A model generated the notes under the pieces. It was not told the origin of the DNA and did no database searches. It worked only from the letters and a program-made list of their open reading frames with translations. 64,000 nucleotides of DNA from Hamiltosporidium tvaerminnensis (taxonomy: Eukaryota > Microsporidia > Dubosqiidae): NCBI GenBank assembly GCA_022605425.2, contig JAKIMF020000001.1, positions 932,501 to 996,500 of the forward strand, in the 5' to 3' direction. Positions 1 to 10,936 of this stretch are shown here, piece by piece. Position 1 is the stretch's first letter; each line of letters begins with the position of its first letter. The position numbers were made by a program, and so were the translations under genes.

Positions 1-1606
1 TGAAGGAATAGGTGTTTACAAATACCTCGGAATAATAGAAGATAGCAGAGGAATTCCAACACGTAAGTCGTTTGAGGAAGTACAAACCAAACTGATAGCG
101 AGGGTAGAGAGACTTTGCCGCACGAGATTGAATGCAAGAAATTTATTTCAAGCTATCAATCAACATGCGATATCTCTAATAAACTATCATATAGGTGTAC
201 TTCGACTTGCACCTGGCGACTTCTCAAAGTTGGATGACGCAGTACGTGCAGTTTTAGTAAAGAACAAGATACATCTTCGCCCAGGATGTAAAGAGCGTCT
301 GTACCTTCCCAGAACAGAACTTGGGAGAGGTCTTCATAGTGTTGAGTTCAAAAGCGAACATATGCTTTTGCAACTCTTGGATTGTCTGGAAAAATCTAAA
401 GAAACATCGACCAGAAGAGCAGCAATCCTTAAGGTGGAGAATGATAATAAAACCCATCTTGCACTAATAAAAGACTTTTTACAAGTAAAATACGGGATGG
501 CAGAGGAGGTCACTAAAAATAAATTAGATGAAGCTCAACTAGCTAACTTATATAACGAAATAGAAAAACGAAAAATACATTCAAAGTTATATTATGCTAG
601 AAACAACGAGCTAGTAAGTGTAAATGACTCCTCAAGATGGTTAAAGAAAGGAAGTGTAAGACCGCGTGATGAAGCAGTGTTCTGCTATATCCAAGATAGA
701 AACGTATTTTGGGGAGCAGAAGGTGTGTGTCAACACTGCAACACGTCTAGAAAAACAGTAGACCATTTAGCAACGAGATGTGAAAAAATGCTTGGTCATG
801 ACTATACTAGACGACACAATGAAGTGGTACGATGTATACATTTGCTCTTGTTAAATAAATATAAATTCAAGTCTTCAAAACGAATCAGAAGCCACTCAGT
901 TCAAGAAATTCTTGATAATGAGTATGCAGAGATAAGAGTGGACACCAGAATAAAAACTGATGTCAAAATTCGAAATAATAGGCCAGATATATTCGTTTTA
1001 GACAAGAGACAAAATAAGATTACCCTCATTGAAGTAGGAATCACCTCCCAAGACTCACTTCAAATAGTTGAAACAGAGAAACTTAAGAAGTATGACCTAT
1101 TAGCAAATGAGCTGGGCCTTATTTACAAATGTAGTGTAGAGATAATTCCTTATGTGATAACATGGGACGGTATTGTGACAAAATACCATAAGACTTATCT
1201 TAAAAGATTACAAATACCCATAAATGTAGAGGCATACATTCAGTCCATAGTACTTAAGAAAACAGTCGAAATGATTTCCTTCGATCGACGAAGAGGAATT
1301 GAGTCAGGACCAAGTGCCGAAGAGAGCTGGGAGAGAGCGTCATTAAGTGTTATTATAGGAGCTGAGATGCATAAACAGCCAACACCCCCCTTAAAAGAAG
1401 TGAAGAACGAGTAAGATAGTGTTAAACAAGTAAATTCAAAAAATATTTTACCCCTTATTTTAGATGACGTAACCAGACCAGAGGAACCGACGATAGACAT
1501 TAATGATAAGTCGGATGTAGAAAAAGAGAATAAAGTGGTTAAAGTGATGGAAGAAATTAGTTAAACGGGAGAAAATTTGTTAACCCAGAATTTTATTAAA
1601 TAAATA
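1..1606 (+). mobile_element. R4/Dong-like non-LTR retrotransposon, 3' part (copy A), cut by window edge
   Basis: The reading frame is open from base 2, so the element continues to the left of the window. Coding sequence ends at 1414 and is followed by an untranslated tail to about 1606 that ends in an ATTTTATTAAATAAA-like sequence. The same tail closes the copy at 35466-36564, which fixes the 3' boundary. The copy is nearly identical to that one over the shared part, so it is young. The 5' end and any left target-site duplication lie outside the window. Confidence 0.85.
2..1414 (+). CDS. Retrotransposon polyprotein C-terminus: end of reverse transcriptase, zinc knuckle and restriction-like endonuclease (5' partial)
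   Basis: The first codons give YKYLGI, the usual end of the reverse transcriptase region in the R2/R4/Dong group, so this is a 5'-partial frame. The first in-frame ATG, at 128, is not the real start. A zinc knuckle CQHC-x7-H-x4-C is coded at about 730-780. It is followed by RHNEVVRCIHLLLL and by the catalytic core of a restriction-like endonuclease, RPDIFVLD then LIEVGI, at about 980-1045. In this group the endonuclease nicks the target and the reverse transcriptase primes from the nick. The stop at 1412-1414 replaces codons that continue as EEDVLNK in the copy at 35.4 kb. No disruption is seen in the visible part. The clade assignment rests on remembered family motifs. Confidence 0.85.
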   Translation, partial: EGIGVYKYLGIIEDSRGIPTRKSFEEVQTKLIARVERLCRTRLNARNLFQAINQHAISLINYHIGVLRLAPGDFSKLDDAVRAVLVKNKIHLRPGCKERLYLPRTELGRGLHSVEFKSEHMLLQLLDCLEKSKETSTRRAAILKVENDNKTHLALIKDFLQVKYGMAEEVTKNKLDEAQLANLYNEIEKRKIHSKLYYARNNELVSVNDSSRWLKKGSVRPRDEAVFCYIQDRNVFWGAEGVCQHCNTSRKTVDHLATRCEKMLGHDYTRRHNEVVRCIHLLLLNKYKFKSSKRIRSHSVQEILDNEYAEIRVDTRIKTDVKIRNNRPDIFVLDKRQNKITLIEVGITSQDSLQIVETEKLKKYDLLANELGLIYKCSVEIIPYVITWDGIVTKYHKTYLKRLQIPINVEAYIQSIVLKKTVEMISFDRRRGIESGPSAEESWERASLSVIIGAEMHKQPTPPLKEVKNE

Positions 1607-1670
1607 TATAAAATATATAAACCGATCTAAACAAATATAAATAAAACATTCAATTAACAAATTAATATTA

Positions 1671-1810
1671 AATCTATATATTTAAACTTAATGGTTAGTA
1701 TTCAAGTCCTTGTTTATCTAATATTTAACAAATAAATATAAAATCTATATATTAAAAGTTAATGGTTAGTATTCAAGTCCTTGTTTATCTAATACTCAAC
1801 AAATAAATAT
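1671..1810. repeat. Two tandem copies of a 71-bp unit
   Basis: Both copies contain AATCTATATATT, then ATGGTTAGTATTCAAGTCC and TTGTTTATCTAATA. The ATGGTTAGTA block starts at 1691 and again at 1762. The repeat lies just 3' of the retrotransposon tail. Confidence 0.8.
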
Positions 1811-1984
1811 GTTGTATTCAAAATATCTTTTTCTCTTTAATTTTCAAGTAGCCTGTATTCGAGGTTGGGTCAAATTTTCATTTACTGAACCTATCTTTTG
1901 AAATTTTAAATATTCTAATATTTTTTTATTAATAATATTAGCCAGTGTAATTAATATCTGGTGTAGTAAATTTGATCTCTTTCA

Positions 1985-2085
1985 TATATTATTTTCCATA
2001 ATTTTAACCACTTCTATCTCTTCCTCTAAATCTGACTCTTCGTTTTTATTTATTTTCGGTTCCTTCACTGTGGCCAGTGCTATAA
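1985..2085 (-). mobile_element. Decayed 3' untranslated fragment of the R4/Dong-like element (copy B)
   Basis: The plus strand reads like the reversed 3' tail of the element near 55550-55620: ATTTTAACCACTTCTATCTCTTCCTC, a CTAAATCTGACTCTTCG block, then TTTTCGGTTCC. Only about 100 bases are recognisable. The rest of 1811-2282 is AT-rich and holds nothing I can identify. Confidence 0.5.
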
Positions 2086-2282
2086 TACTTTTATAAATAC
2101 TTTGTTAAAATTATTTGTAATCAATTTATTTATAAATATTTTTATAGATTTATAAAAAATCTAACCGTTAAATTTTTAATTCTTTATTTCTTCTAATTAC
2201 CAGTAAAAATAAATATTTTGTAAAATTTTTCAGTCATTTTTTTTATTTTTAAAAAAATATTTTTATTCATAAAAAAAAGTAT

Positions 2283-2285
2283 CCC
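2283..2285 (+). promoter_or_regulatory. Microsporidian CCC start-proximal motif of uL14
   Basis: A CCC triplet lies five bases before the ATG at 2291 in a very AT-rich leader. CCC- or GGG-like motifs just upstream of start codons are a known microsporidian signal. Confidence 0.55.
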
Positions 2286-2290
2286 ATAAA

Positions 2291-2722
2291 ATGTCCAAAG
2301 TAAAAAGAAAACATGAATTGTTAGAAAAAAAGCCGAGAAGAAAATGTACCTTTGGTCTGCAGGTTGGAACATGGTTTACATGTGCAGATAATACAGGTGC
2401 AAAGATTATGAAAATTATAGGTGTTAAAGGTGTAGGAGGTAGATTGAATCGACTTCCCGCGGGATCACCCGGTGACGTAGTTATGGCTTCTGTAAAAAAA
2501 GGAAAGCCGGATTTGAAAAAGAAGATTGTTATGGCTGTTATCATTAGACAGAAGAAAGAAATTAGACGACGCGACGGATCTCGGGTTTGTTTTGAAGACA
2601 ATGCAGGTGTCATTATTACTAATAAAGGTGAGTTGAAAGGTACACAAGTTGCTGGACCTGTTCCTCGTGAAGTTTGCGATATGTGGCCTAAAATTTCTTC
2701 TCAAGCTTCTTCTATTATTTAA
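2291..2722 (+). CDS. RPL23: 60S ribosomal protein uL14 (L23)
   Basis: The protein has 143 residues, close to the 140 or so usual in eukaryotes. It is a complete uL14: it has the CADNTGAK stretch, the [19 protein letters not shown] core, the [11 protein letters not shown] basic segment, and [28 protein letters not shown] near the C-terminus (given in sections: [21 protein letters not shown]). uL14 sits at the subunit interface of the large ribosomal subunit. The start is supported by a CCC motif five bases upstream and by the family's length. No intron is seen. The stop codon overlaps an AATAAA that may be the poly(A) signal. The neighbours are retroelement scraps on the left and a long gene desert on the right. 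Confidence 0.97.
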   Translation: MSKVKRKHELLEKKPRRKCTFGLQVGTWFTCADNTGAKIMKIIGVKGVGGRLNRLPAGSPGDVVMASVKKGKPDLKKKIVMAVIIRQKKEIRRRDGSRVCFEDNAGVIITNKGELKGTQVAGPVPREVCDMWPKISSQASSII

Positions 2723-4625
2723 TAAAGAAATTTATTTTTATATTTTCTTACTTTTCTACTTAATAATTTACATTTTTATTTCAGCTTTTAATTTTCTATT
2801 TTTTTTTATTTTATGTTTCATTTTTGAGTAGAATTGTTGAATAAAACTTTTTTTATGGCTCTGATTATAATTATGAAAGCCATTTTCTTGATTTTTTGAT
2901 ATTTTATAAGCAGATATGCAGCAGAATTTTACAACTTGAATTGAGAACTTAAATGAGGCAAAAAGTCGGTTTAAATGATCTGAAGGGAACAATAACCAAT
3001 AAATAAGTTTCTCAGGTATCTTATAAATTATAATATAGTAATAAAACCAAGGCGCCATTAATTTATTTCAAAAAATTCACTTTTCAAGATTAAGCTATTT
3101 TAAGCAATTTTATTAAACCCCTTAACACAACTCGTTTGTTTGAATTAATCAAATGAAATCAAAGTTGTTTATTTATATATCAGTAGGGTCTGAAAAAATC
3201 ATAAACAAGAAGAATTAAATTGAAATTTTACAAGCAGATAGTGTGGAAGTTTTTCTATTCTTATTGTAATGAATTAATGATACAAAGTGTAAAGATGAAA
3301 TATATAAAGGAAATGACAACCAACCAGAAATAAATTCGGAATTTTAAAAATATTTTAAAATATTTACTGATCATAGCCTCTTGAATTAGATATTTCAAGA
3401 TTATATTTATAAATCTCGGAAATTGCAACTATTGATAGTTTAGGCTTTGAAATAAAGAAAGAGAAATCTGCACAAAACGAAATTTTTTATGAAGATTTTT
3501 TTGCTCTTCTAGAAGAGATAAAGCATTAAAAATACTTAAGAACTATACAATAAAAAGATAGAAACTCAAGGTAGAGTATTTTGGATAGGTCAAAAGCACG
3601 CTTCTATTAAGATTAGAAACACGTTTCGTACTTAACAAAATAGAAAGAATCTTTTATTGGATTTATTAAGACCTTTATGTTTATTTGCTATCATACATGG
3701 GGTAGTTTGACTTAAATGGCGCAATTTTTCCAGAAAAAACAATTTAGTTCAAAAACGGTTATGATTAACAGAGGGTAATATAAAATAAGGTTATAAAAGC
3801 GCATTACCTATCTAGCCAAAAATTCGGAAGAGATTTACACTATTTTGAAACACAAACTTAAGTATTATTATTATTGAATTAGCCTGGGAAAATATAATCA
3901 AAGTCAGCTTAAAACCAGAAATATTAACCATGATATTAATAGATTCATTATTCTTAATTGGTTACTATGTAAAAGTATGCTTAAAATAAATTATAAACTT
4001 ATTTTCTTTCACATTTATATGACGAATAGTGAATTTTAACTCAGTTTATAGAATTCTAGAAATAATAAGCAATGTGTGTAAGTAACTTATCTATAGAGCC
4101 TAGCGAAGAGAATACGGGTCATAAGAATCTGCAATTTGCTAAAATATTAAGTAGCTAGAATTTCACGAATTTAGAGAAATACATTCAACTCGAATTAAAA
4201 ATTGAAAGTGAGCAAATAATATCGAGTTTAAGTGTAAAAAATACCCAAAAACAACTATAAAAAAATCTTAAATGATATAAGTTGGTTCAGACATTTCCAT
4301 CAGAAAAAAAACATAAATTCATTGTTCAAAACGAATCAAATACAATAACATTTAGGAAATTATGGAAGATATATATCAAGTAATATAATTTAGGTAACTA
4401 AATAAAAACCTTGCAAAATTTATAATAATACTACTTATATACCGACTCTATTTTTTAAATTTTCTAGATTGCAAGAAGACAGATAGAACTCAATATATAA
4501 TATGGCTTTTCAATGGTTTGACCTTTTCTGTGTTTAGTTCTTCTTTCACAAAAAGCCTGTTTTAAGCATTCAAATTACTTCAAAATTAACAAGTTATATA
4601 TTCGTTCTAAAAACCTCTGATGTTT
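2723..4625. other. AT-rich gene desert, nothing recognised
   Basis: There is no open frame above background and no conserved motif. Short antisense frames near 2465-3058 are AT-rich shadows. I see no RNA gene here. Confidence 0.6.
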
Positions 4626-4629
4626 AATA

Positions 4630-5378
4630 TTTTATAAGTCATGTGTGGAGGGAGGATAACCACATAAAAAACTTTCTGCTTGGCAATGAGTGTGTGAAAC
4701 TGGTGTGAGATCATTGTTTGGGTTTTCGGTGGGAATACAACCACACTACATCTTCGGTTGTTCCATGGGAGTTGTTATGAGGAGGAGAGGTCTAAGAAAT
4801 GGAGAAACTTTTTCTACGAATATATTTGTAGTTTTTTATGTAACCAGATTACAGACCGCAGCTGAACATGTAGTAATTGCCATGTAAAAGCATAGAAACC
4901 TAGCCTTGTTCACTCGGGTTAGAAGACTTAGCGCCTGGGAGATATAAAAATAAAAACCATTAAAAGCCGGGAGAGCTAAGTAGCAGGTTATACCTGTTGG
5001 TATGACATTGCACTGTCTAGGTGGACCCCATGTAAATCTCTGAAATATATCTTAGCTAGAAGTTTATTGGGTTCAGAAAGTGTAGAGTAAGTGGGAATGC
5101 TGCATAGTCTTGGGGGAGCCCAGGGGGGGCTTCGGCCTTCGATCACACTCCATGCAACGGACATTAACGAACTCCGGGCAACTGCCTCGCCTAGTAATTA
5201 GGTTCTACACAGCTGGTAGATGAAAGGCTTTGAGACGTAGGTATCGCAGGGGTTACAGATGGTGTTTTGGGGTAGCAGTTATTTATTTTAAACCTAGAAC
5301 TGGGTTAATGTCATGAAAACAAATATAACACTTGCCACTGTTTTAAAAAAGATGTGATACTTTTAAATAAAGTATTTT
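4630..5378 (-). repeat. GC-richer dispersed repeat, about 0.75 kb, inverted partner of 40588-41335
   Basis: This block is the reverse complement of 40588-41335 with moderate divergence. Anchors are GATGTGATACTTTTAAATAA, CACTTGCCACTGTTTTAAAA, CTCCATGCAACGGACATTAA, AGCAGGTTATACCTG, and ACATAAAAAACTTTCTGCTT near the left end. It stands out from its surroundings by GC content. The 65-codon frame at 4690-4887 is not kept in the partner, so I do not call it a gene. Strand is assigned by taking the 40.6-kb copy as plus. It may be a piece of a LINE or a non-autonomous element. Confidence 0.8.
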
Positions 5379-6115
5379 ATAAGTCATAATTTGTATTTCA
5401 CACTTGATATTTTTTTTAAGACTGTTTACGTTCCGTTTAATTATTTTAACTGTTTTAATTGCTAGAGCATAAGAGTGACTGACAGATTTAATGTAGTTGA
5501 TATCTTACAAAAATCTGAACAATAAATTTCACGCTGATTTCGGAAACCATTGTTAAACAAGTAACATTGAGAATTTCATTACTTCATCTGTTCATACATT
5601 ACGCAGAATACAAATAAAATAATGACAAATTGAATTTTTATTAATTTTATCTTCTAATTGTCTATATATGAGTGAAAATATCTTAAAAAGCAATCCAACA
5701 AAATATATTACTTTGAATCTTACTGAAAAATATAAAGCCAAAAACGCAAAATATGTATTTTTTTAACTCCTTTTATAATAATTTGATTCAATTTATAAAA
5801 GTTTTTTAAAATATCTTTTGGAACCAATGTAAGAGTTTAAAGGTTTTAATATCCTACTTCTGCACACTATTATTGTTTGCGTAAGATTTAAAACAAATCA
5901 TATGCGTAATATTCATAATCGAACACTTCTATTGGTGTTATAAATTAATTAAACCAATTAAACATTTCAGAAGATAATTTTCTTTATCGCCATGATCATT
6001 CGACCATATAGCAGATGATTTTAGATAATAAACTCCATCTCTGCCAATTGATATGGATTAAGCTAGATTTTTATCTTATAATAAATATATAAGAAACATA
6101 TTTTATAGATAGATA
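5379..6115. other. AT-rich spacer, nothing recognised
   Basis: Between the dispersed repeat and the secreted-protein pseudogene I see no open frame or known repeat. Confidence 0.5.
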
Positions 6116-7300
6116 ATGAAATTTCTCAAAAAACTATTATTGCTCATACTAATAGCTGAATACATAAAAACGAAAAAAAATTCAAAAAAATCTATCGAAA
6201 ACATAGAAATGAGCCGTTTTAAATATCTGAATTCCTATGTAGACTCGATTCAAAATCAACTCTTGAAGAATTCGGATTTTGATTTACATGTATTAACAAT
6301 TATTGAAGACAATAAGATAGAAGATTCTTATGCAAAAATCCTTAAGTTAATTCAAACAAAGAAATTTACTATGGAGTTTTTGATTGCTTCGTATAGCAAT
6401 AACCAATTTTTGAAGAAATTTTCATTTTTTTCATTTTGCCAAATGAGAAATTACAGCCTAATTATTTTTTCGAAAAGAAATAGCAAAAAATCCTGATAAG
6501 ATATGTATTTTACACAAGGAAATTGCTTTTTCGCTTATTTTAAGATACATGAAGCAGATTTAAGAAATCTATAAGAAGCTAAATTGTAATACTACGCAAT
6601 ATCAAATATTATTATTATTCTTCCGCCTAAATTATCGGAATACAATCTAAATGTAATGGCACAAACAATAAGAAGCAATGAGAATCGTTTTAATGACAAA
6701 TTGGCAATAGTATTGACAAGCAAATTTCAAAAGGCAAGCAAGCCTTATATTGTAAGCAATGAAGATTTTGTATTTAGTAATATTGAAAAATATGTGATAC
6801 ACACATTTAAAGATTCATATATAAGAGAATTCATTTCTAAAGTAAAAAATGAGATTTTGAACATATCTTTTCCATACACAGATCTCCATTTAAAAAGCCA
6901 AATAGATAGAAAGTATATCTTGGAAGATGATAAATGCCATCAAACAGATCAAAGTTATGATTCTCAGGATAATTCGGTCATGATGAGCTTATGCAAATTA
7001 AAAATTGTAAAAGAAAGCTGCATAATTTATTGTGACAAAAAAGTCACAAGTGTCTGTCTCTTTCATATTACAAGAGAATTTAAATCATTGTCTTATAGAA
7101 AATACTATTTCTGAATTTCATTTCATCTCTTTCTCTACAACTTTAAAATATGTAAATCGTATTTTTAAATGTATATAAATACTAATGCGCCAAATAAATA
7201 TAATTTGAAGGTTTTTATGAGTATAAACGAAGTATCATACCCACAATACAACACTTATTTGATAATATCGATATGGTATGCGACAGAAGATAGCTACTAG
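6116..7300 (+). pseudogene. Broken member of a predicted secreted-protein family (paralogue of 10937-12249)
   Basis: The start MKFLKKLLLLILIAEYI looks like a signal peptide. SYVDSIQNQLLKNSDFDLHVL then matches SYVDNIQRQFIENSKYDLHLL of the paralogue at 10.9 kb (both given as aligned blocks), and FLIASYSNNQFLKKFSFFSF matches FLIASYSMKQLLNEFSIFSF. The frame is lost after 6496, and homology continues in other frames through about 6495-6590 with a stop. A second open stretch at 6656-7114 carries IRSNENRFN and SNIEKYVIHTF, which match RSNKNFYN and TKIEKYEIYSL. Weak similarity reaches about 7300 (SINEVSYP, like NINEKMYP). Several frameshifts and stops make a pseudogene likely. The function is unknown. 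Confidence 0.65.
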
Positions 7301-7518
7301 ATTCGGAAAATTCGATTTAATAATGAATCAAAAGACTCCCCCAAATGTAAAGAATTTTCAGACATTTTTACAAACCTTAAGGTACATTGTTGAAATCCGC
7401 TAGAAATCATTTTATACTTTGAAATAAATGTTCTGTCGATTTTCAATTTCAATTTACTCGTATTTTTACATATAAAAGTTATTTAAACATAATTTGTTTT
7501 AATTTTTAAAATTCGACA

Positions 7519-7745
7519 ATCCATTCATCCTCGGCACTACAGCCCTGCACGGCCTTCGCAGTTTTCAGTAATACTATCATTATTCTTTTTTCAGTGGGTT
7601 TGTTTACTTTTTTAGGGTTTCGTAAAAAGTGAGTTTTAAAGGGGAGTTGTTAGCCCCAAGTTTAACCTCAACATGGAGGACCTGTCCCTTTTAGTCGCCT
7701 CATATAACAAGGAGAGAATGCATAAGTCTATTATGTTCCGCGTAT
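7519..7745 (-). mobile_element. Arthropod-LINE/SINE-like 3'-end fragment
   Basis: The left part, CCTCGGCACTACAGCCCTGC then ACGGCC, is nearly the same as CCTCGGCGCTACAGTCCTGC at 50784. Reversed, it resembles fragments at 8934 and 42848. The right part contains GGGGAGTTGTTAGCCCCAAG, CATGGAGGACCTG and AGTCGCCTCATATAACAAGG, which recall conserved ends of retroelements in arthropod genomes. That resemblance is from memory and unverified. There is no coding frame. Confidence 0.45.
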
Positions 7746-8930
7746 GAAAAATACCATTTCCTACCAAAGAAAATAAGAAAAAAAATTCATGCAATTAATC
7801 AAGATATGTTATGTTTTATCAAGTTTCTTATTGACAAACTTGGCTTGAACCGGGGAACTCATTTGGTATAACTTTGGGATAAAAGAATGGTTAGAGAGCG
7901 AGATAATTTAGAATCAGTATATTAAATTGTCTATATTTAGTTCAACTGAATTTAAAAAGTCTCTACGGTATCTTAAACTTCGATATAAACTCTTGTTCCT
8001 CTTTTAGATTATCAGGAAATAAGGAACAATATCAGATTAAATATCATGAATCTCAACTATGGTGATAATAAAATCTTATCTTGACTTAATTTTTAGGTAA
8101 ACAATAATATATATCGGCATATCAAATATATTCTCGACACTGACGAACTAGAAAATTAATGTAGAAAATAGAAAAATATATTTACAGATATATAAATGTT
8201 GAAAGGAAAAGCTATATCGTTTAGTAATTGAAATATGAGGTTTTATCAAGAAAATAAAAGCTTCTGAAGCCCAAATTTTTTATTTCAAAAGCAAATTTCT
8301 ATATGGATCATGAATAAATATTTCTAAATTATTTAAAAACGTAAAGTCGCTTGAAATTTTTCCTTTATGGAATACAAATGCAGGAATTCGACTATAATAA
8401 ACTTTTAAATGATGCGGTCTGGTCTTGAAGTTTACCTTACAACGATACATTAATTAGTTCTCTAATGCAAATTAAAAGTCACATTACTCGATATATTTTC
8501 TAAAAAGAGTATTCAGAAATCAGATTGACCAACAAATGAAAACCTTGTTTAAATCCAAAACAATAAACTTAATTTATTTTTTAGATGAGAAGTTAATTAA
8601 CAAAACACTTACTTAAATTAGATTCACTCTAGAATATTGATTTTACATTCTTGAACTGGAAGAACTAAACAAGGGCTCATTGATTTATTGGCTAAGTCTT
8701 GTTTATATGCAATATCGATATAATTTCTTATGCCATACCTGAAACATGTTTCTTAAAATACCTATATGTATCTTAAGAAATCTGCCAGAGATACGATGAG
8801 TTCTGAACTGACGGTCTAGGCCCAGATAAAGGAGGAGGGTGAAGTATGGGGCCAACACGCCTATCTGACAAAACCATATTGTCACGAAAACGAAACGAAA
8901 TAATAAAATTAAGAAAAAATAGTTACATGT
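7746..8930. other. AT-rich spacer, nothing recognised
   Basis: There is no convincing gene. A GC-richer patch at about 8810-8880 (AGGAGGAGGGTGAAGTATGG) could be a repeat scrap, but I find no partner for it in this window. Confidence 0.4.
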
Positions 8931-8933
8931 TCC

Positions 8934-9080
8934 GGGCTTTTTAAAAGCTGTAATGCCATTTAGCAGTGGTATAGTATGTATCTTACAAAGCTCTATACGT
9001 TTGCAAATATAGTAGCATATATGCAGTCGATATTACTCAAAAATAGTCGAACTAATTACTTTCATTTCATAAAGAAGATA
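8934..9080 (+). mobile_element. Composite of two retroelement scraps (LINE tail plus R4/Dong-like copy C)
   Basis: Bases 8934-8972 (CGGGCTTTTTAAAAGCTGTA, ATGCCATTTAG) match CTGGGCTCTTTAAGAGCTGT, AGCGCCATTTAG at 42848. Directly after, about 8995-9075 codes AYMQSILLKNS and matches AYIQSIVLKKT of the R4/Dong-like endonuclease C-terminus, with the DNA block TATATGCAGTCGATATTACT parallel to ACATTCAGTCCATAGTACTT. The 66-codon frame here is a relic and not a gene. Confidence 0.45.
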
Positions 9081-10936
9081 TGGAGCAAAATAAAATATCG
9101 ATCGGAGCCAGGTAAATATATCATTTATTTTCTTAAGAGAAACCAAAAGATACATGAAACACAAATCTTTATTTAAAATAAATCAATATCGAAAAGATTG
9201 GTAACCCAGAAGCATAAAAATCTATAAACTACAAGTATAGATGTGCAAAAAGCAATGCACAAACTCATAAAAACAAATAAAAGATGTCTAAATCATAAAA
9301 TATAGATCGAATAAAACTCAAAACAAATTAAAAAAGGCAAGCAATAATTACTAGAATAACCTAATTGAAATAAATTCTATCTTTTACAAGAAAAGACGAA
9401 AGATTATTTCGACCTATTCATTTGAATTGCCTAATAATGTTATTGCAAAGGATTACACCAAAATGAAATTCCATAGTTTATTAAACCTTACGGAAATACA
9501 TTTGTTCCAAATATTAAGCAAAGAATATATATATATAAATTTTTTAAAAACTAATTATCAATTGTGGTTCGAATGGTTTAAATAAAAATCTAATTTTATT
9601 TTTAAATTAAATTAAATTAAAAAAAATTATCAGTTCTACCAATATATATATATTCCGAATTAAATTAAATATGAGAAGTATCATGATGAAAAGCTGAAAT
9701 AAATAATGTAAAATTTTGATACGCATCTAAACCTAACGAGACAAATTATTTTAATCTAGAATACATTGAAAACATGAACTTCTTATCAATGCCGCGATAA
9801 TTTGAGTAAAATATAGGTATAAATATAAACCAAAGGACGAAAATAAAGAAAAAAATGTAATCATAAATTTTTCAAAATAAACAGGCATTATATTCATTAC
9901 TCATAAAGTTATTGTAAATTATTTTCCTTTTCAAAGTATTATATCATTTATTCTAAAAGTTTCCTAAATATTAATTTTAATAACTGGATAAACCACAATT
10001 TTTTAAACATAAAATTATTTCATTAGTATATTTTTATGAGCATATTAAAAAGCAAACTTCATATCAATCTCAAAAGTTGATCAAATTATATTTCAAAATT
10101 ACAGCCTAATTTAAATAAATTCGAAATTCACAATAGAATATTGCTTCTCTATTTGATGTCAATTCAAAATTGTAAAATTTTAGAATCACCTCTTAATTTA
10201 TATTTTCTAACGATATTAAAAATATATCTTCTCATAAATAAATTAAATAGAATTAGAATAAAAATATTTTAATAATTGATGCTCAACTGCTAGTATTTTC
10301 TAATCTATATTAAGACATTTCTTGAGTTGAATTTGCAAATTTAAAAATGTAATTTATCGTCTTATTTTGTATTAATATATTTTTAATTTAAAAATAGATT
10401 AAGGAGTCTGAACCTACAACAATTATTTTGAAATCATCATTCAGATATGAATTTTTAATTAAAACAGATAAAATAGTTTTTTTTTGATAAAATATATTTT
10501 AATATTTTACAGAAAACCTATATTTTCCATGGAGTAACCATTTTAGAAGAACCAACACTAAATATAAATATAAATATAAATTCGGATTTATAAGATTAGA
10601 ACGAAGATCCAAAGTTAGGTACAAAAAATATACAAAGAACTGAAAGAAGTTTTAAATTCAAAATTTAATTAAATAATATTTTGATTCTGAACATTGTAAT
10701 ATAATTTTCCTACAAAAATATTCAATTAATTGTTTATGATTAATCAAGATTTCAATTTTATATTTATTTAAATCTATTTAAAATATAAAACTGATAATTT
10801 AATTAATATTAATTAAAAAAATATATTTTTAGATAATAATGTACTTATTTATCAGTATATTATATTTTCATCCAACTTTTATATCTCAATGCTATTCAGT
10901 TATATATAAAATATATTTTCTAGTCTAAAATTATTA
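9081..10936. other. AT-rich gene desert, nothing recognised
   Basis: Very AT-rich with simple ATATAT runs (around 9530 and 9640). I see no gene or known element. Confidence 0.6.

Noticed and set aside
128-130. ATG at 128 as the start of the first coding region
   Set aside because: The frame is open upstream to base 2 and codes conserved reverse transcriptase sequence there.
2263-2704. Two antisense frames across uL14
   Set aside because: They are shadows of the conserved ribosomal-protein frame.
4690-4887. 65-codon frame inside the 0.75-kb repeat
   Set aside because: It is not kept open in the partner copy at 40.6 kb, so it is not under coding constraint.
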